Below, one piece after another: positions 22,101 through 32,708 of a stretch of DNA of 39,115 bases (position 1 is its first letter; every line of letters begins with the position of its first letter). Source of the DNA: Perkinsus chesapeaki (lineage: Eukaryota; Perkinsozoa; Perkinsida; Perkinsidae); contig JAAPAO010000304.1 in NCBI GenBank assembly GCA_013115145.1, positions 1 through 39,115 on the forward strand, written 5' to 3'. A program made the translations under genes and the position numbers. The notes under the pieces are model-generated. The model did no database searches. It had not been told where the DNA came from and saw only the letters and a list, made by a program, of their open reading frames with translations.

Positions 22101-23276
22101 ACTCATCATATTAGGATCATAATAATAGTATGGATACCCTTGTTGCTGTTGATACCCTTGTTGTTGTTGTTGCTCATTATTACTACTATCCGTCACACCT
22201 GCTGTTGTAGAGAGGGCTGTAGTATTATTAGATGTTGCCCCTTGTTGTTGTTGTTGTTGTTGTTGTTGTTGCTGTTGTGCTGTATAATACATAGCCATTT
22301 GTTGTTGTTGTTGATCTGGCATATAATATCCCATATTGCCTTGATACATTCCTCCTCCTGCTCCTCCCTGTGATGCGGCCATTGCCATGGCCATTTGATA
22401 ATAGTATTGTTGTTGTTGTTGCTGCTGCTGTTGTTGCATATATTGTTGATAATAATATGCAGCTGCTGCTGCAGCTTGATACTGCTGTGCTGCTGCTGCT
22501 GCAGCCATATCCTGACTACTAGATGTCCCCATACTACTACCGCCACCTTGCTGATGTTGTTGTGGCGTATAATATCCCTGCTGCATATAAGCTTGTCCAT
22601 ATCCCATATTATTCGGTACAGCTGGTGCTGATGATGATGACGTTGATGATGATGTAGCCCCCCCGCCTCCTCCTCCACCTTCTGCTCTATTTGGTGTATC
22701 ATCATCATTAAATGTCGTATCACCAATATTATCTGTTTGCCCTCCTCCTCCTATATAGTGCCCTCCTTTACCGCGTATATTATAATACTGTTGTTGTTGA
22801 TGATGTTGTTGTTGTGTTGTATAGTTATTATTATTCTGTCTTTGTTGTCTTGCACCTCCTCCACCTTTATGTTGTATATTAGTATTACGATTATACCCTC
22901 CTCCTCCTCCACCAGCAGGGGTATTACCTTTCCCTTGATAATAATGATATTGATTACCACCACCACCACCGCCACGTCCTGTCATATTATATTGTTGATT
23001 ATAATATGATGATCTTTGTTGCGTTGAATCTGTTGCTGTTGCTGTTGTTGGCCCTATACCTCCTTTACCCTAAATAATATATATATATTATATTATATAT
23101 ATTATTGTTACCTTTGATGATGTACGTCTATAATCAGCTATATCGCCACTTCCCCCTTCATTATCATCATATTGAGCTATATATATAATATAATATAACA
23201 TATATAATATATTACATTTATTATTATAACCCCTCCTTTGTTGTTGACTATGGCTGCCTGTCTGTTGTGTATACAT
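19126..23276 (-). CDS. Ubiquitin-specific protease with long prion-like N-terminal region (15 exons)
   Basis: Peptidase C19 deubiquitinase. Exons: 23276-23216, 23176-23112, 23069-21645, 21597-21547, 21508-21416, 21375-21144, 21100-21000, 20951-20859, 20801-20657, 20612-20314, 20268-20102, 20040-19930, 19872-19635, 19561-19444, 19397-19126, giving 1156 aa. Residues 1 to about 515 are G, Q, N, Y and A rich. A weak ankyrin-like GNTPLSAA follows. The Cys box GMKNPGQTRVCYLNAMIQ has Cys near 700. GNQHDSAEAL, LPQVLCIEV, YTLLG, the His box TSGHYWAF (near 1040) and HWWHFDDENV (near 1106) complete the protease. Two residues (RV) separate the usual GxT from the Cys. The zinc-ribbon CxxC pairs common in USPs are not seen. 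The alternative is two genes, one starting at the ATG at 21475; continuity across exons 3-5 argues for one. Confidence 0.75.
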
Positions 23277-23489
23277 ATGATGCTGATCAAATCAGCTACC
23301 AGCTGGCCATCAAACAACGGATCAACCGCACTCAACTACAACAACGACAATAACAAACAATATTAACCCTACACCCACAATCACCGATGACGACGTCGAA
23401 GATGATATAATAATCGATTACTAGGGCGCGCGCTAAAGTAAAGACGACCATTGGACAGGAGGTGGGGGCGTTAACCTTAGAAACGGTTG
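23277..23489 (-). promoter_or_regulatory. Upstream flank of the protease gene
   Basis: No exon is supported. The stretch is more GC-rich and less repetitive than the coding sequence beside it, with a CGCGCGC word near 23424-23430 and a GACGACGTC near 23391-23399. It is a candidate promoter, possibly shared divergently with the gene across the gap. Confidence 0.3.
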
Positions 23490-23589
23490 NNNNNNNNNNN
23501 NNNNNNNNNNNNNNNNNNNNNNNNNNNNNNNNNNNNNNNNNNNNNNNNNNNNNNNNNNNNNNNNNNNNNNNNNNNNNNNNNNNNNNNNN
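23490..23589. other. Assembly gap (100 N)
   Basis: Exactly 100 undetermined bases, the usual placeholder for a gap of unknown length. A 16-bp minisatellite abuts its right edge, so the missing sequence is probably more of that repeat. Confidence 0.98.
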
Positions 23590-23678
23590 GTGGTAGTTGT
23601 TGTTGGTGGTAGTTGTTGTTGGTGGTAGTTGTTGTTGGTGGTAGTTGTTGTTGGTGGTAGTTGTTGTTGGTGGTAGTT
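23590..23678 (+). repeat. 16-bp tandem minisatellite at gap edge
   Basis: Five perfect copies plus a 9-base partial copy of the unit GTGGTAGTTGTTGTTG begin immediately after the gap. The period of 16 is not a multiple of three, so translated frames cycle through three phases and yield artefactual threonine, asparagine and glutamine repeats. True copy number is unknown because the array runs into the gap. Confidence 0.95.
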
Positions 23679-23691
23679 AATAATTGACATA

Positions 23692-25340
23692 ATGCTATAT
23701 CGTGGATTATTACATAAGATGTTATCAAGAACATGGCATAAACATGCCTCTAAAACTTGGTAATAGAATTAGTTATATTGGATAATATAATATATTGTTA
23801 GGTATAGATCACCTTATATTAACCGTATTGTTGTATGCCTTGGTGGATCTAACCCATGCGCATCTGAGATTGCACTTAGTAATGTATTTGGTTTAGTATC
23901 ATCATGGAATCGTAATGAATCATCCGAAGTATCAATACATGGTAATATATAACAACAAGACTGTTGTTATATGGTAATGATGGTTATAGGTTATCATGTA
24001 CCAAGTAAACATGAGACTAATACTGATGATTATAGAAAACGATTTAATACTTTAGCAAGTGAATTCCCTCAACTAGATGCTGCTTTTGATGTCGCAGAAG
24101 CGACTAAGGATATCAGAGGTATTAATAGTAGTTGGCAGCATACATAAAATAACATGGGCAGATACATTAATGGAGTACTGTAGTGAGGCTGAACCTGATC
24201 TAGTTGCAATAGGAACTGGTGGATCGGTAATAATATAATATAATAATAAAGGGTATTGGGTAATATGGGCAGACACATTATCTAAAATTAACATCACTAG
24301 TCGAATATGTAGTAAGGGAATCTCCCTGTGATGTACTTATTGTACGGGAACATAATACTAACCAAAATAAACAATATAATGGTGATGATTATGAGATGAC
24401 AGGATCTGATGAGGATAATGGTAATGTTGCTGAATTCATTGAACCATGTAATAATAGTATGTATAATCATCAAAGGTTTGATTGATAAGTTAGCTGTTAA
24501 ATGCGATGGTAAAGCTATATTACCGGGTTTACATAACGATCGCCCAATGAAGGTGTTGGTATGCTTTGGCAGCAATAATTGGTAGTAGTATTATATTATT
24601 CATATTATTAATTAAGTTCTAGGGAGGATTCAATAGAAGCTTTAAGAGCAGCCATACGTTTATGTAGACCTGGTGATGAGGTACAGTTGGTTACTACACC
24701 AGACTTTTCAGCTGGTGGCAATGCTGTAAGTAGTAGTATTATTATTGTTAGATATTGTTATGATATAGATACATGTAGTAGCACCACCTGATGAGGGTAC
24801 TAGTATAGAAGATGTCCTTATGGGAGATCTAAAAGAAGTAATGGATGACCATCAAACCGATGACTTAATTTTATCCGCTAAAGTCATCCCAGCAAGTAAT
24901 ATGTTATTTATATAAATATATAATATTTATATATATAGGTCCATTACCAGCAGCAGCTCTATGTGAATATGCTGAATCAGAGAATGTTGATATAATGGCT
25001 ACGGGATATGGTGGACACTCACACTTGTTCCATCCAAATAGTTTTCCGTAATAATGTTAAGGAGGGTTAATATAATAATATGTATGTTATTATTAGGTTT
25101 TATATAGCACATAAAGCACATTGCTCAGTGTTAGTAGCAAGACAACCAACTAGTAAGGAAATACAACAAGGGGAAGAAGAAAAAGAAGAACACGGGAATA
25201 TAGATAGTACAAATGAGGCAAATAATAATAAAGACGATGAATTAAGAATGACTGAACCCATGAACGTTAAATCTGATGGCTCATCTTCACATACTACTAC
25301 TGCATCAGCTAGTACTGTTGGTGTACATGCATCATCGTAA
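23692..25340 (+). CDS. Protein with two UspA (universal stress protein) domains (10 or more exons)
   Basis: Exons: 23692-23759, 23802-23941, 23990-24118, 24162-24226, 24273-24447, 24476-24581, 24623-24725, 24769-24895, 24939-25047, 25097-25340, giving 421 aa. Two repeats of the UspA alpha/beta fold are visible. Repeat 1 starts INRIVVCLGGSN and ends GTGGSTHYLKLTSLVEYVV followed by SPCDVLIV. Repeat 2 starts MKVLVCFGSNN and ends DIMATGYGGHSHLF followed by HKAHCSVLVA. The G-x2-G pattern after a hydrophobic strand is the ATP-binding signature of the family. Such proteins bind nucleotides and act in stress tolerance. The tail is rich in E, S and T. The intron at 24448-24475 is only 28 nt. The stop at 25340 may not be final: a GT at 25336 allows splicing into further coding-like sequence (see 25341-25869). 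Confidence 0.75.
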
Positions 25341-25869
25341 TGAATTATAATAGTGATGATGCTTGTTATTTACATGATGATACCTATTGACATGAAGCAG
25401 TTAGCAGTATACGTCGTTGCTTCCGCTACATTATTAAAGATGGTATAAGTTATAGGATAATATCATCTCTACTGGTGTTGTAATATCTGTATAATAAGTT
25501 CGTATAGAGCGATTATAAGACAAAGATTAATACTACTATTTGAACCTAACCCCTTTCTTCGCGATAATGTTAATACGGTATATCATTATTGCTGAAGACA
25601 ACAACAATAAGAAGAAGATTAACATAATTATCACTTATTTCATAGTATTGCACGCTCCTCCTCCTCCTTCCTTTTATCCTTAAGACGATGGTAATACTAT
25701 TAAATACCCCCTCAACGGTGATGATGGTAATCATGAAGTGAATACTGATGATAGTGTTGTAAGGATTGATACGGACTTTTTTGTACCTATTAATGCATTG
25801 TGTTTAAGAGTAATAGGTAGTAGATGTACTGGAGTAGACGGCAGCGGTGACAGGGGCTGCAGCATTTAG
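25341..25869 (+). other. Possible additional 3' exons or a small unknown gene
   Basis: Two stop-free, compositionally gene-like segments lie here. The first (about 25405-25577) reads SIRRCFRYIIKDGISY, then, after a plausible 40-nt intron, QRLILLFEPNPFLRDNVN. The second (25685-25869) begins DGNTIKYPLNGDDGNHEV, continues VVRIDTDFFVPINALCLRV and ends at a TAG at 25867. A strong pyrimidine tract (about 25652-25681) followed by AAG precedes it. The first segment joins in frame to the UspA gene by an intron 25336 to about 25403. I could not find a frame-keeping junction between the two segments, so the structure is open. No family was recognised. Confidence 0.35.
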
Positions 25870-26173
25870 ATGGTAATAGTTGCGTAGATAAACTGCGGAT
25901 ACACAATGAAAAATTAAGAACTTACCTAACTAATGCAGCGTCACTTAATCAGCATAACATCCATTATGCGTAGCATAGCATTATTCAGCAGATTAACGAT
26001 TTCGATATTGTATGTAAACAGTAGACTTGGCGAAGAAATGGGGACAAGTTGCACAATCCGTTCAAAGGTCCGTCTAGCGTCGTGACCTCTGTTTTGTGTT
26101 GGGTGATTAGCTAAACCCTATTTTAATAGTCAACAGTGTCTAACTGTTTTTAGGGATATTCTTGTCCATCATT
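25870..26173 (+). promoter_or_regulatory. Intergenic/5' region of second ENT gene
   Basis: No gene is supported. A T-rich stretch ending in TTTTTAG lies just before 26155, about 20 bases ahead of the ATG. This is the arrangement expected of a 3' splice acceptor, cis or trans, in the 5' UTR. Confidence 0.3.
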
Positions 26174-27499
26174 ATGTCCAAAGAAGCTCAATTCGATACA
26201 GCTACGTTAGAGAGTAGAAATACTCAGGAGGAAGATATAGCATCTTCCGATTCATCTTCACCTGATAGCTTTGATGACTTGGAAGAAGGGAAGAAAGACC
26301 TTATTACAAAGCCTGACTGGAAGCTATTGCTTATGTTCATGTTCCTTGGCTTCGTGGCATTGGCTCCATGGAACTTTGTTCTTACTGAACTGGTATATTT
26401 GGATTCTAAGTTCGAGAACCAATTTAGTTCAAATGTGTCCATCTATTATGGTTTATCCGTTAATGTGGCCGAGTTACTCCTTATCTTTATCGGTAATAAG
26501 TTCCCATTTGCCCCTCGTATGGATATTGGATGCATCCTTCTTGCTACATTTAATATCCTTATGGCTGTAGTGGCTATGCTTATTGGTAACGATGATCCGG
26601 TTGATAATCCTGGTCTCGGTTTCGGTCTGGGTTTGGTATGCACCTTCATGCTTGGTTTTGGTCATTCCTTGATCGAGTCTGCTGCCTTTGGTTTGGCTGC
26701 TCTCGGTTCCCAGGCCTGTATGAACTGGGCTATGATTGGTGAAGGTGTTGCTGGCCTTATTGGATGGCCTATTTATATGCTTATTAATTATATCCTAACC
26801 TCTTGCGGAGTACGACGATATGCTGAATGGAGATGTTTGATATTCTTCGCCGTCACATCCATAATGACAATATTGGTTATCCCAATGTTCCGCTTATCTA
26901 TGGTTAAGCACCCTTATATGAGTGATATATTAAAAATTGAGGCCAATAGAAAGAAGGAGAGCTTCACTAAGCGACAGAGCAGTCGACCTGTGTTTGCTAT
27001 CCTGAAGGATATAATGTGGCCAGCATTTATTGTATGGTCTGTACTTACCATCACATTCACAGTCTTCCCTTCACAAGTAACACAATTTACTAGCTCTAGA
27101 GGCCCTGACGATAACGTTAACTTTATTCCCCTTGTAACCTACATGTATCAGATTTTCGATACCGTTGGGCGTTTTGCCCCTAATATGGGGATCTATTTAT
27201 CTCAGATGTGGTTGATTATACTTTCTCTAGGACGTAGTATATTCATTCCACTCTTTATATGTATTAGAATATTCCCAAGTGTTATTCCTTTCCAATACAA
27301 TTGGTTTAAGCACGTTATGATGGCATTATTTGCTTTCACTAACGGTGTTGTTGCCACTCTTGGTATGATGCTTGGCCCCAAGAAGGTACCAAATCAAAAG
27401 GATGAGCAGGAGATAGCTGGTTATGCCATGGGCTTCTGTCTTATTAATGGTATCCTTATTGGAAGTATCTTCGGTATTTGGATCACCGATATGCTATGA
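26174..27499 (+). CDS. Equilibrative nucleoside transporter (ENT/SLC29-like), copy 2
   Basis: Single-exon paralogue of the ENT gene at 6620-7903, encoding 441 aa from the first ATG at 26174. The frame is open a little further upstream, but no ATG is present. Signatures: GFVALAPWNFVL (helix 1), TITFTVFPSQV, MYQIFDTVGRFAP, GRSIFIPLFIC and AFTNGVVATLGMMLGP, each aligned with copy 1. The N-terminal 50 residues are acidic and serine-rich. Nucleoside or nucleobase uptake is expected from the family; substrate selectivity cannot be read from sequence. It lies about 19 kb from copy 1, separated by unrelated genes, so it is not a simple adjacent tandem pair. Its 3' end converges on the zinc-finger gene. 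Confidence 0.87.
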   Translation: MSKEAQFDTATLESRNTQEEDIASSDSSSPDSFDDLEEGKKDLITKPDWKLLLMFMFLGFVALAPWNFVLTELVYLDSKFENQFSSNVSIYYGLSVNVAELLLIFIGNKFPFAPRMDIGCILLATFNILMAVVAMLIGNDDPVDNPGLGFGLGLVCTFMLGFGHSLIESAAFGLAALGSQACMNWAMIGEGVAGLIGWPIYMLINYILTSCGVRRYAEWRCLIFFAVTSIMTILVIPMFRLSMVKHPYMSDILKIEANRKKESFTKRQSSRPVFAILKDIMWPAFIVWSVLTITFTVFPSQVTQFTSSRGPDDNVNFIPLVTYMYQIFDTVGRFAPNMGIYLSQMWLIILSLGRSIFIPLFICIRIFPSVIPFQYNWFKHVMMALFAFTNGVVATLGMMLGPKKVPNQKDEQEIAGYAMGFCLINGILIGSIFGIWITDML

Positions 27500-27923
27500 G
27501 CTTCTTTATGAATTTCTAGTATGCCCTTTTTTATCTCGGATGTTTATCTATTCGTAGATATACAACATCACACTGTCTATTTTCCACCATTATATAACAA
27601 CAATCAGTCAAGTAGGTCTATTTTCTATGATTTGCTGGATTGTTTGGACTCTTAACCACTGATGTTGTGGTTGCTTGTTTAATATATGCTACCATCGCTG
27701 TGTTATATACAAAGATTGGCCCTCCTTATGTGATAGCCTTATGCCTTGTGTTATTATAATTGTCAATATGTGATATAACAACTCGTCACACAACACTCAT
27801 GCACTCAGAAAGAGTCAAACGTTAGATGTCAGTCACAAAAACGATGATGATTTCTCGATTGTATTTTCACGGTGGCAGCGAACATTTTCGGTAAGTAAAA
27901 ACTGGTCGTCGCTGGTGTTGTAA
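27500..27923. other. Convergent intergenic region
   Basis: This lies between the 3' ends of the second ENT gene and the zinc-finger gene. The sequence is mixed, T-rich and less triplet-repetitive than other spacers. No ORF, RNA gene or repeat is supported. Confidence 0.4.
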
Positions 27924-30900
27924 TTAAGCGTCTTCTGATGTAGTTGATATATCATGGAAATAGAGTATACCATCTTGACGGAAGACAGCCTCTCCTAGGT
28001 CGCTCTCAATAGGGATAGTTGAATCCCACAAACCAGTTAGGTGATCGTAATAATATTCAAACTGAAGAATGCAGCAGCAGCAAACTGTTAACGAATGTTG
28101 TTGCTATTTGATACCAACCCCTTCAGCATTAAATCTCTGCCATATAGCATCGTATTCATATCGGTTACTTCTCACATTCTTTTTGTGAACTTTCCCGGTG
28201 AAATGAGAATGCCAGGCTCCCCATCTAAGAATGCTTCATCAACAACAACAGCACCCCTCAGAGTCATACCCGCAGATATCTCCGGTTTGGCATAGCTTGC
28301 AGCGAGAGTCGTTCCAATCATTATGAGCGGGAGCACGATCATCTGGAACTAAGTAGCCAAGGACTAGTGGTGTGAGATGTGTCACCTCCAATGTAGCCGC
28401 ATTGTAATGCAATATCTCCGGTACCATAAAACTGATGAGTGCATTGTTCTTCGAACTGCTCATCATTATGATAGACCATACCAACAGCGGGAGTAATACT
28501 CTGGCCAGAATGATATCTTACATACAATAGTATTGCTTTATTACACTAGTAAAGTTATTAGATGGAGCTGATGATGATGTGGCCCCCCATAATAGATTAT
28601 TCTGATGCTTCCTACTCGATGCATGCGCCATTGCCATGGGCTCAGCATTAACTGATGCATCTTAAACAACAAAAACGACAACAATACTAATAATCATTAT
28701 CCAATAACAGCAGCTTTTGCTATTGTGGATATTTACCGCATAATTTGCATCTCCAACCATATTGTGTCTCTTCCCATACTGAACGATCCTCAAATATGCT
28801 ACCATTCAGCATAGTACTAAAATAACTCAAGTAACGTTATGGATATCAACAACTACAACATTATCTACCTTCTTATTGCTCCTCCTCCTGTTGTTGTTAT
28901 ACTATCTCTTGGGTGGTTGCCTGCCATCATAGGAGCTGTTGCAAACTGATAGGTGGTGCTCTACTGTACACTTGAACGATAAAATTCCCACCTGCTCTCC
29001 ACCATTCCCATATGATGCTGCTGCTGCTCCTGTTTTATACCACTTAGATTTACTTGTATGTTTTTTACCTTTTAAATGCATCAACAATATATCTATTGTA
29101 CAGCAAGCTGCATCTGATAAATGAGCACCACCACCACCATCACCACCCTTACTCTTTATGATAAGGTCTTACTATTACCACAGCAGCTGCATACATAACC
29201 ACGGTTATCATCCCATTTGATAAACTGTTGTTCCCATTCAGGTACTCTGGACATGTCCCATATCTCATCACCACCATCCCCTGCTGCTGCTGTTGCTTGG
29301 GGCCCACTAGTCGAGGCAGCAGCAGCAGTAACAGAATCCTCCACAATTGCTGCTGCTGTAGTAGTAGTAGTAGTGGCGTGTTGTTGTTGCCACTTTATAT
29401 TTTCCTTTTTCTTTCTATGTCCACTGCCACGTAGATGCATATCCATACTGCCCTCACTATTAACATTACACCCTAACAACAACAAGAACCCTACTACCCA
29501 CGGTCATCCAGCCGTGGGTGTAGGCTATGTAAACTATCATCGTACTACTACTACTACCACATATAGTGCATTTAAACCCTGTTGATATAACTTCCCATTC
29601 AGTTGGGTATTGTAGCATTATAGCTGATGCAGGTGTATAACTACTAATAATAAACAACAACAGCAGCAGTAATGATGACCTAGAACATCTCATCTTACTC
29701 ATTATCACATTGTTCCTTATCTACATCTGATCTACCAACCACTAATGATGATGTTATTGTTGTTAATAATACCTCGTTCTCCTCTACTGTAGTTAATGGC
29801 CTTGATAACAACAATACTTATATAATAAATATATGTTGTATTACATCATCCTCATCCTCATTCCTTGCTTATCCTCCTGTGCTTTATACCATTCCTTATT
29901 TCTTAATGCCTTCTGATGCCTTTTACCAGCTAAATGATTCCTTAACTCCTCCATTGAATATAATACACATTTACATAACTCACAGGGATGTCTAAGAATA
30001 ACAATAACAACAACAACCATTTAAGATCGGTACAGTAACACCACCTTACTGTAGAAAGTTAATCTAGATACGAGTACGTACATAATCTCGAGATAGTTAT
30101 ACGTGATGATGATGTGTATATCTCAGGACTACTATTAGTAATATGTCTCATTTCAAACGGCATCTAAAGTAATATCTATGTTATATAAAGCCTTCTTCTT
30201 CTTATGAGTATAATATAATAATGAATGAAGGCGACACCTTACTCTTCCCAAGTACTCGTCCCTTCTGACTGTTGTTGTTGTTGTTGTTGGTGTCTCGTAG
30301 TATCATTCAGTAGCACTCTACTAGTTGTATTATTAGCTGGTTGGAAGGGCTAAGTTAATTACAACATCATCATCATTGTTATTCTGTATTATTACACTTA
30401 ATTCCATGGTACGAGCCAATAGATGATCTGCTGATGCTATCGATGATGATAGAGGAGGAGGAGAAGGTGATGATAACATTATAAAAATAGTAACAACGAC
30501 AACAGCAGCAGTTGAAGTGGTAGTACTACTACCGTATTAGTAGTATACACTAACGGTATTAAAAACAACAACAACTCAATAATATACAATGTGCAATATT
30601 AACATACGTAACAGTGATGATGATGATGATGAATGTGTTCTTCTTCTTCTTCTTCATATATACGATGATCTCCTATAATGTATTAAACCATTTACTGTAG
30701 ACCATAGTAGCCACATAGTGGTAGTAGCTAATCTAATAATAACATACTATTATCACTACCTCCTATATTACCTATATTACCTTCTGTTACTGTTGTTGTT
30801 GTTGTCTTTCTAACTTCCCATGGTGTATTATAATCTATAAAAGGCATGGTATCTTTATCATACCAACACCAATAACCATCGAGATGATTATAATAATACA

Positions 30901-32708
30901 CTAACTAATAATAAGCAGCATAATAATACTACTTATAATAACTGTTGTTGTTATTACCCCGGTCCCTGCCGATAGCTTCTGCCAATACGCTATATGAGTT
31001 GCCCTTGTAGAGTACACATGTTTCATATGCTTCTTACCTTTAAAATGTTGAGTCCATTTCCACCACCTACTAAGTAGTAGTGTATAACAGTAATAATAAT
31101 AACCCTTATTATTATTACCCATCAGGTTTAGCACCACATAAGCTACAATACATCGCCTCATAAACACAGTGTGCAGGTGCTATAGACGTAGTAGTAGTAG
31201 TATCATCATCATGTTGAATACCTATAATAATACTATTATAATGACGATAATAATGAGGTTATAATATTATAATTATTACTACCTAATATATCTACTATAC
31301 CATCTGTTCTCAATTCCCCATTATCTGCCCAGAATTGTCTATTGCATTGATTCTCATAATCTTTCCTTTCATAATCATCAAACCATGCAAATGCTGCTAC
31401 CTACTACTACTATCATCATCACCAACCAATACTATCCCTCTGTTACCGGCTCCACTTCCGCTCCTGCTGCTACTGATGATGTTGCTGATGCATCCCCTCC
31501 TTGTATTTCCCATTTACTACCCCTATCTCCATTATTATTAGCTTGCTTCATGATGACCCTCGGTGGTGCAGTAGTAGTATCAGATACAACCTTTGTTGTT
31601 GTTGTTACTGTCAGTTGTTGTTGTTGCTGCTGCTTTGGTGTTGGTATACCAGTAGTACTGCAGCTGTTGCTGCTACATTGTGATTGTTCCCATAATTTAT
31701 AGCTAAGGTTCTTCTTATGCCTTCTACCTTCGATATGTCCTCTTAATTGTGATTCATGTACAACGGTGGCATCTACTACCAATACTACTACTACCACTAA
31801 TATTATTATTACTACCACACAGCTTGCATTTGAAGCCTCCTTCCAGCATAGTCCAATGACTATCACCAAGCACTACTGGATCAGTAACCTTATAGGGCTC
31901 TTCATCCTCATCCTCCTTCTCCTCCTGCTCTCTATTATTGTTGCCACCACACTGTTGTGATGTTGTTGTTGTTGGTATTCTGTATACGATTACTCATCCA
32001 TTTAAGTTGATATATCCCTTACTTTACGGGTGATGGTGGTATCTTCTTCTCTCTCCTCCTTCTCCCTTTTATTATACCATCACGTTCATCATCTGATATA
32101 TCTCCAGATTCATTCTCACTATCATCATTCCTTCTTCTTCTACTACTAAGCCATGATGTATTATGTACTCTATCCTAACACCATACAATAATAATAGGTA
32201 AACAACAACACCAGCAACAGCAACACCAGCAGCAGTAGCTGCATTGTTCACTACCCTTCTAAAGGTAGTAGTTCCCTGCGATGATGTTGATGATGATGTA
32301 TTGCCCATAGAACTAGTCGCCACATCTGGAATATAACACTATTAGACCCTATGATAAAGTAGTAGGAAGAGTAGGAGGATGATGATTGGTATATCAGTAT
32401 TAAATAGTTAGTTGTAGTTGTAGAAGGAGAAGGAGAAGAAGTGACTAAGTACATTGTACACTACTACTACTACTACTAGTGGTGATGGTGGTATTACTTC
32501 CTAGTGTATCCCCTAATAACCTCCTTATATACTCATCACTATTATTATTATCAATATCATTAACATCACCATATCTATAGTAATAATAACAACACGAATG
32601 TGAATATCAATTATAGCACCTCCATGGATGATGATGATGCTTCATACGAGGGGTTGATGATGATGATGATGATGAGGAGAAGGAGGAGGACCCATGGATA
32701 TTAAACAT
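27924..32708 (-). CDS. Multi-U1/matrin-type zinc-finger protein with WW-like motifs (about 20 exons)
   Basis: At least seven C2H2 fingers of the U1/matrin type (CxxC ... HxxxxxH, often HLKGKKH-like) are read in order: near 31.83-31.71, 31.15-31.03, 29.99-29.89, 29.58-29.40, 29.20-29.04, 28.76-28.60 and 28.30-28.17 kb. These fingers bind RNA or occur in splicing factors. Most are followed by a Trp about ten residues after the last His. Two segments resemble WW motifs: VYYYNHLDGYWCWYD (30.9 kb) and FEYYYDHLTGLWDSTIP in the last exon (28061-27924). Exons I can fix: 32708-32620, 32574-32453, 32325-32210, 32174-32023, 31979-31816, 31772-31447, 31400-31283, 31221-31119, 31069-30958, 30904-30781. 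Between 30780 and 30000 the model is incomplete. The N-terminus is serine- and histidine-rich with an acidic/basic linker. WBP4-like splicing proteins combine the same two domain types. Confidence 0.72.
29496..29519. repeat. GC-rich perfect hairpin inside a zinc-finger intron
   Basis: ACCCACGG and its exact reverse complement CCGTGGGT flank an 8-base loop, within the intron that splits the fourth zinc finger. It stands out in an AT-rich intron and could structure the pre-mRNA or be a remnant of an inserted element. Confidence 0.7.

Noticed and set aside
21828-22373. Long plus-strand open frame rich in Leu, Ile and His opposite the prion-like exon
   Set aside because: It is the antisense shadow of CAA/CAG and AAT/TAT repeats, with no motif or sensible composition.
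23590-23678. CRISPR-like array
   Set aside because: The units are contiguous without spacers and the host is clearly eukaryotic, so this is a minisatellite.
31335-31702. Overlapping plus-strand open frames
   Set aside because: They are antisense to the well-supported first and second zinc-finger exons and are driven by triplet repeats.
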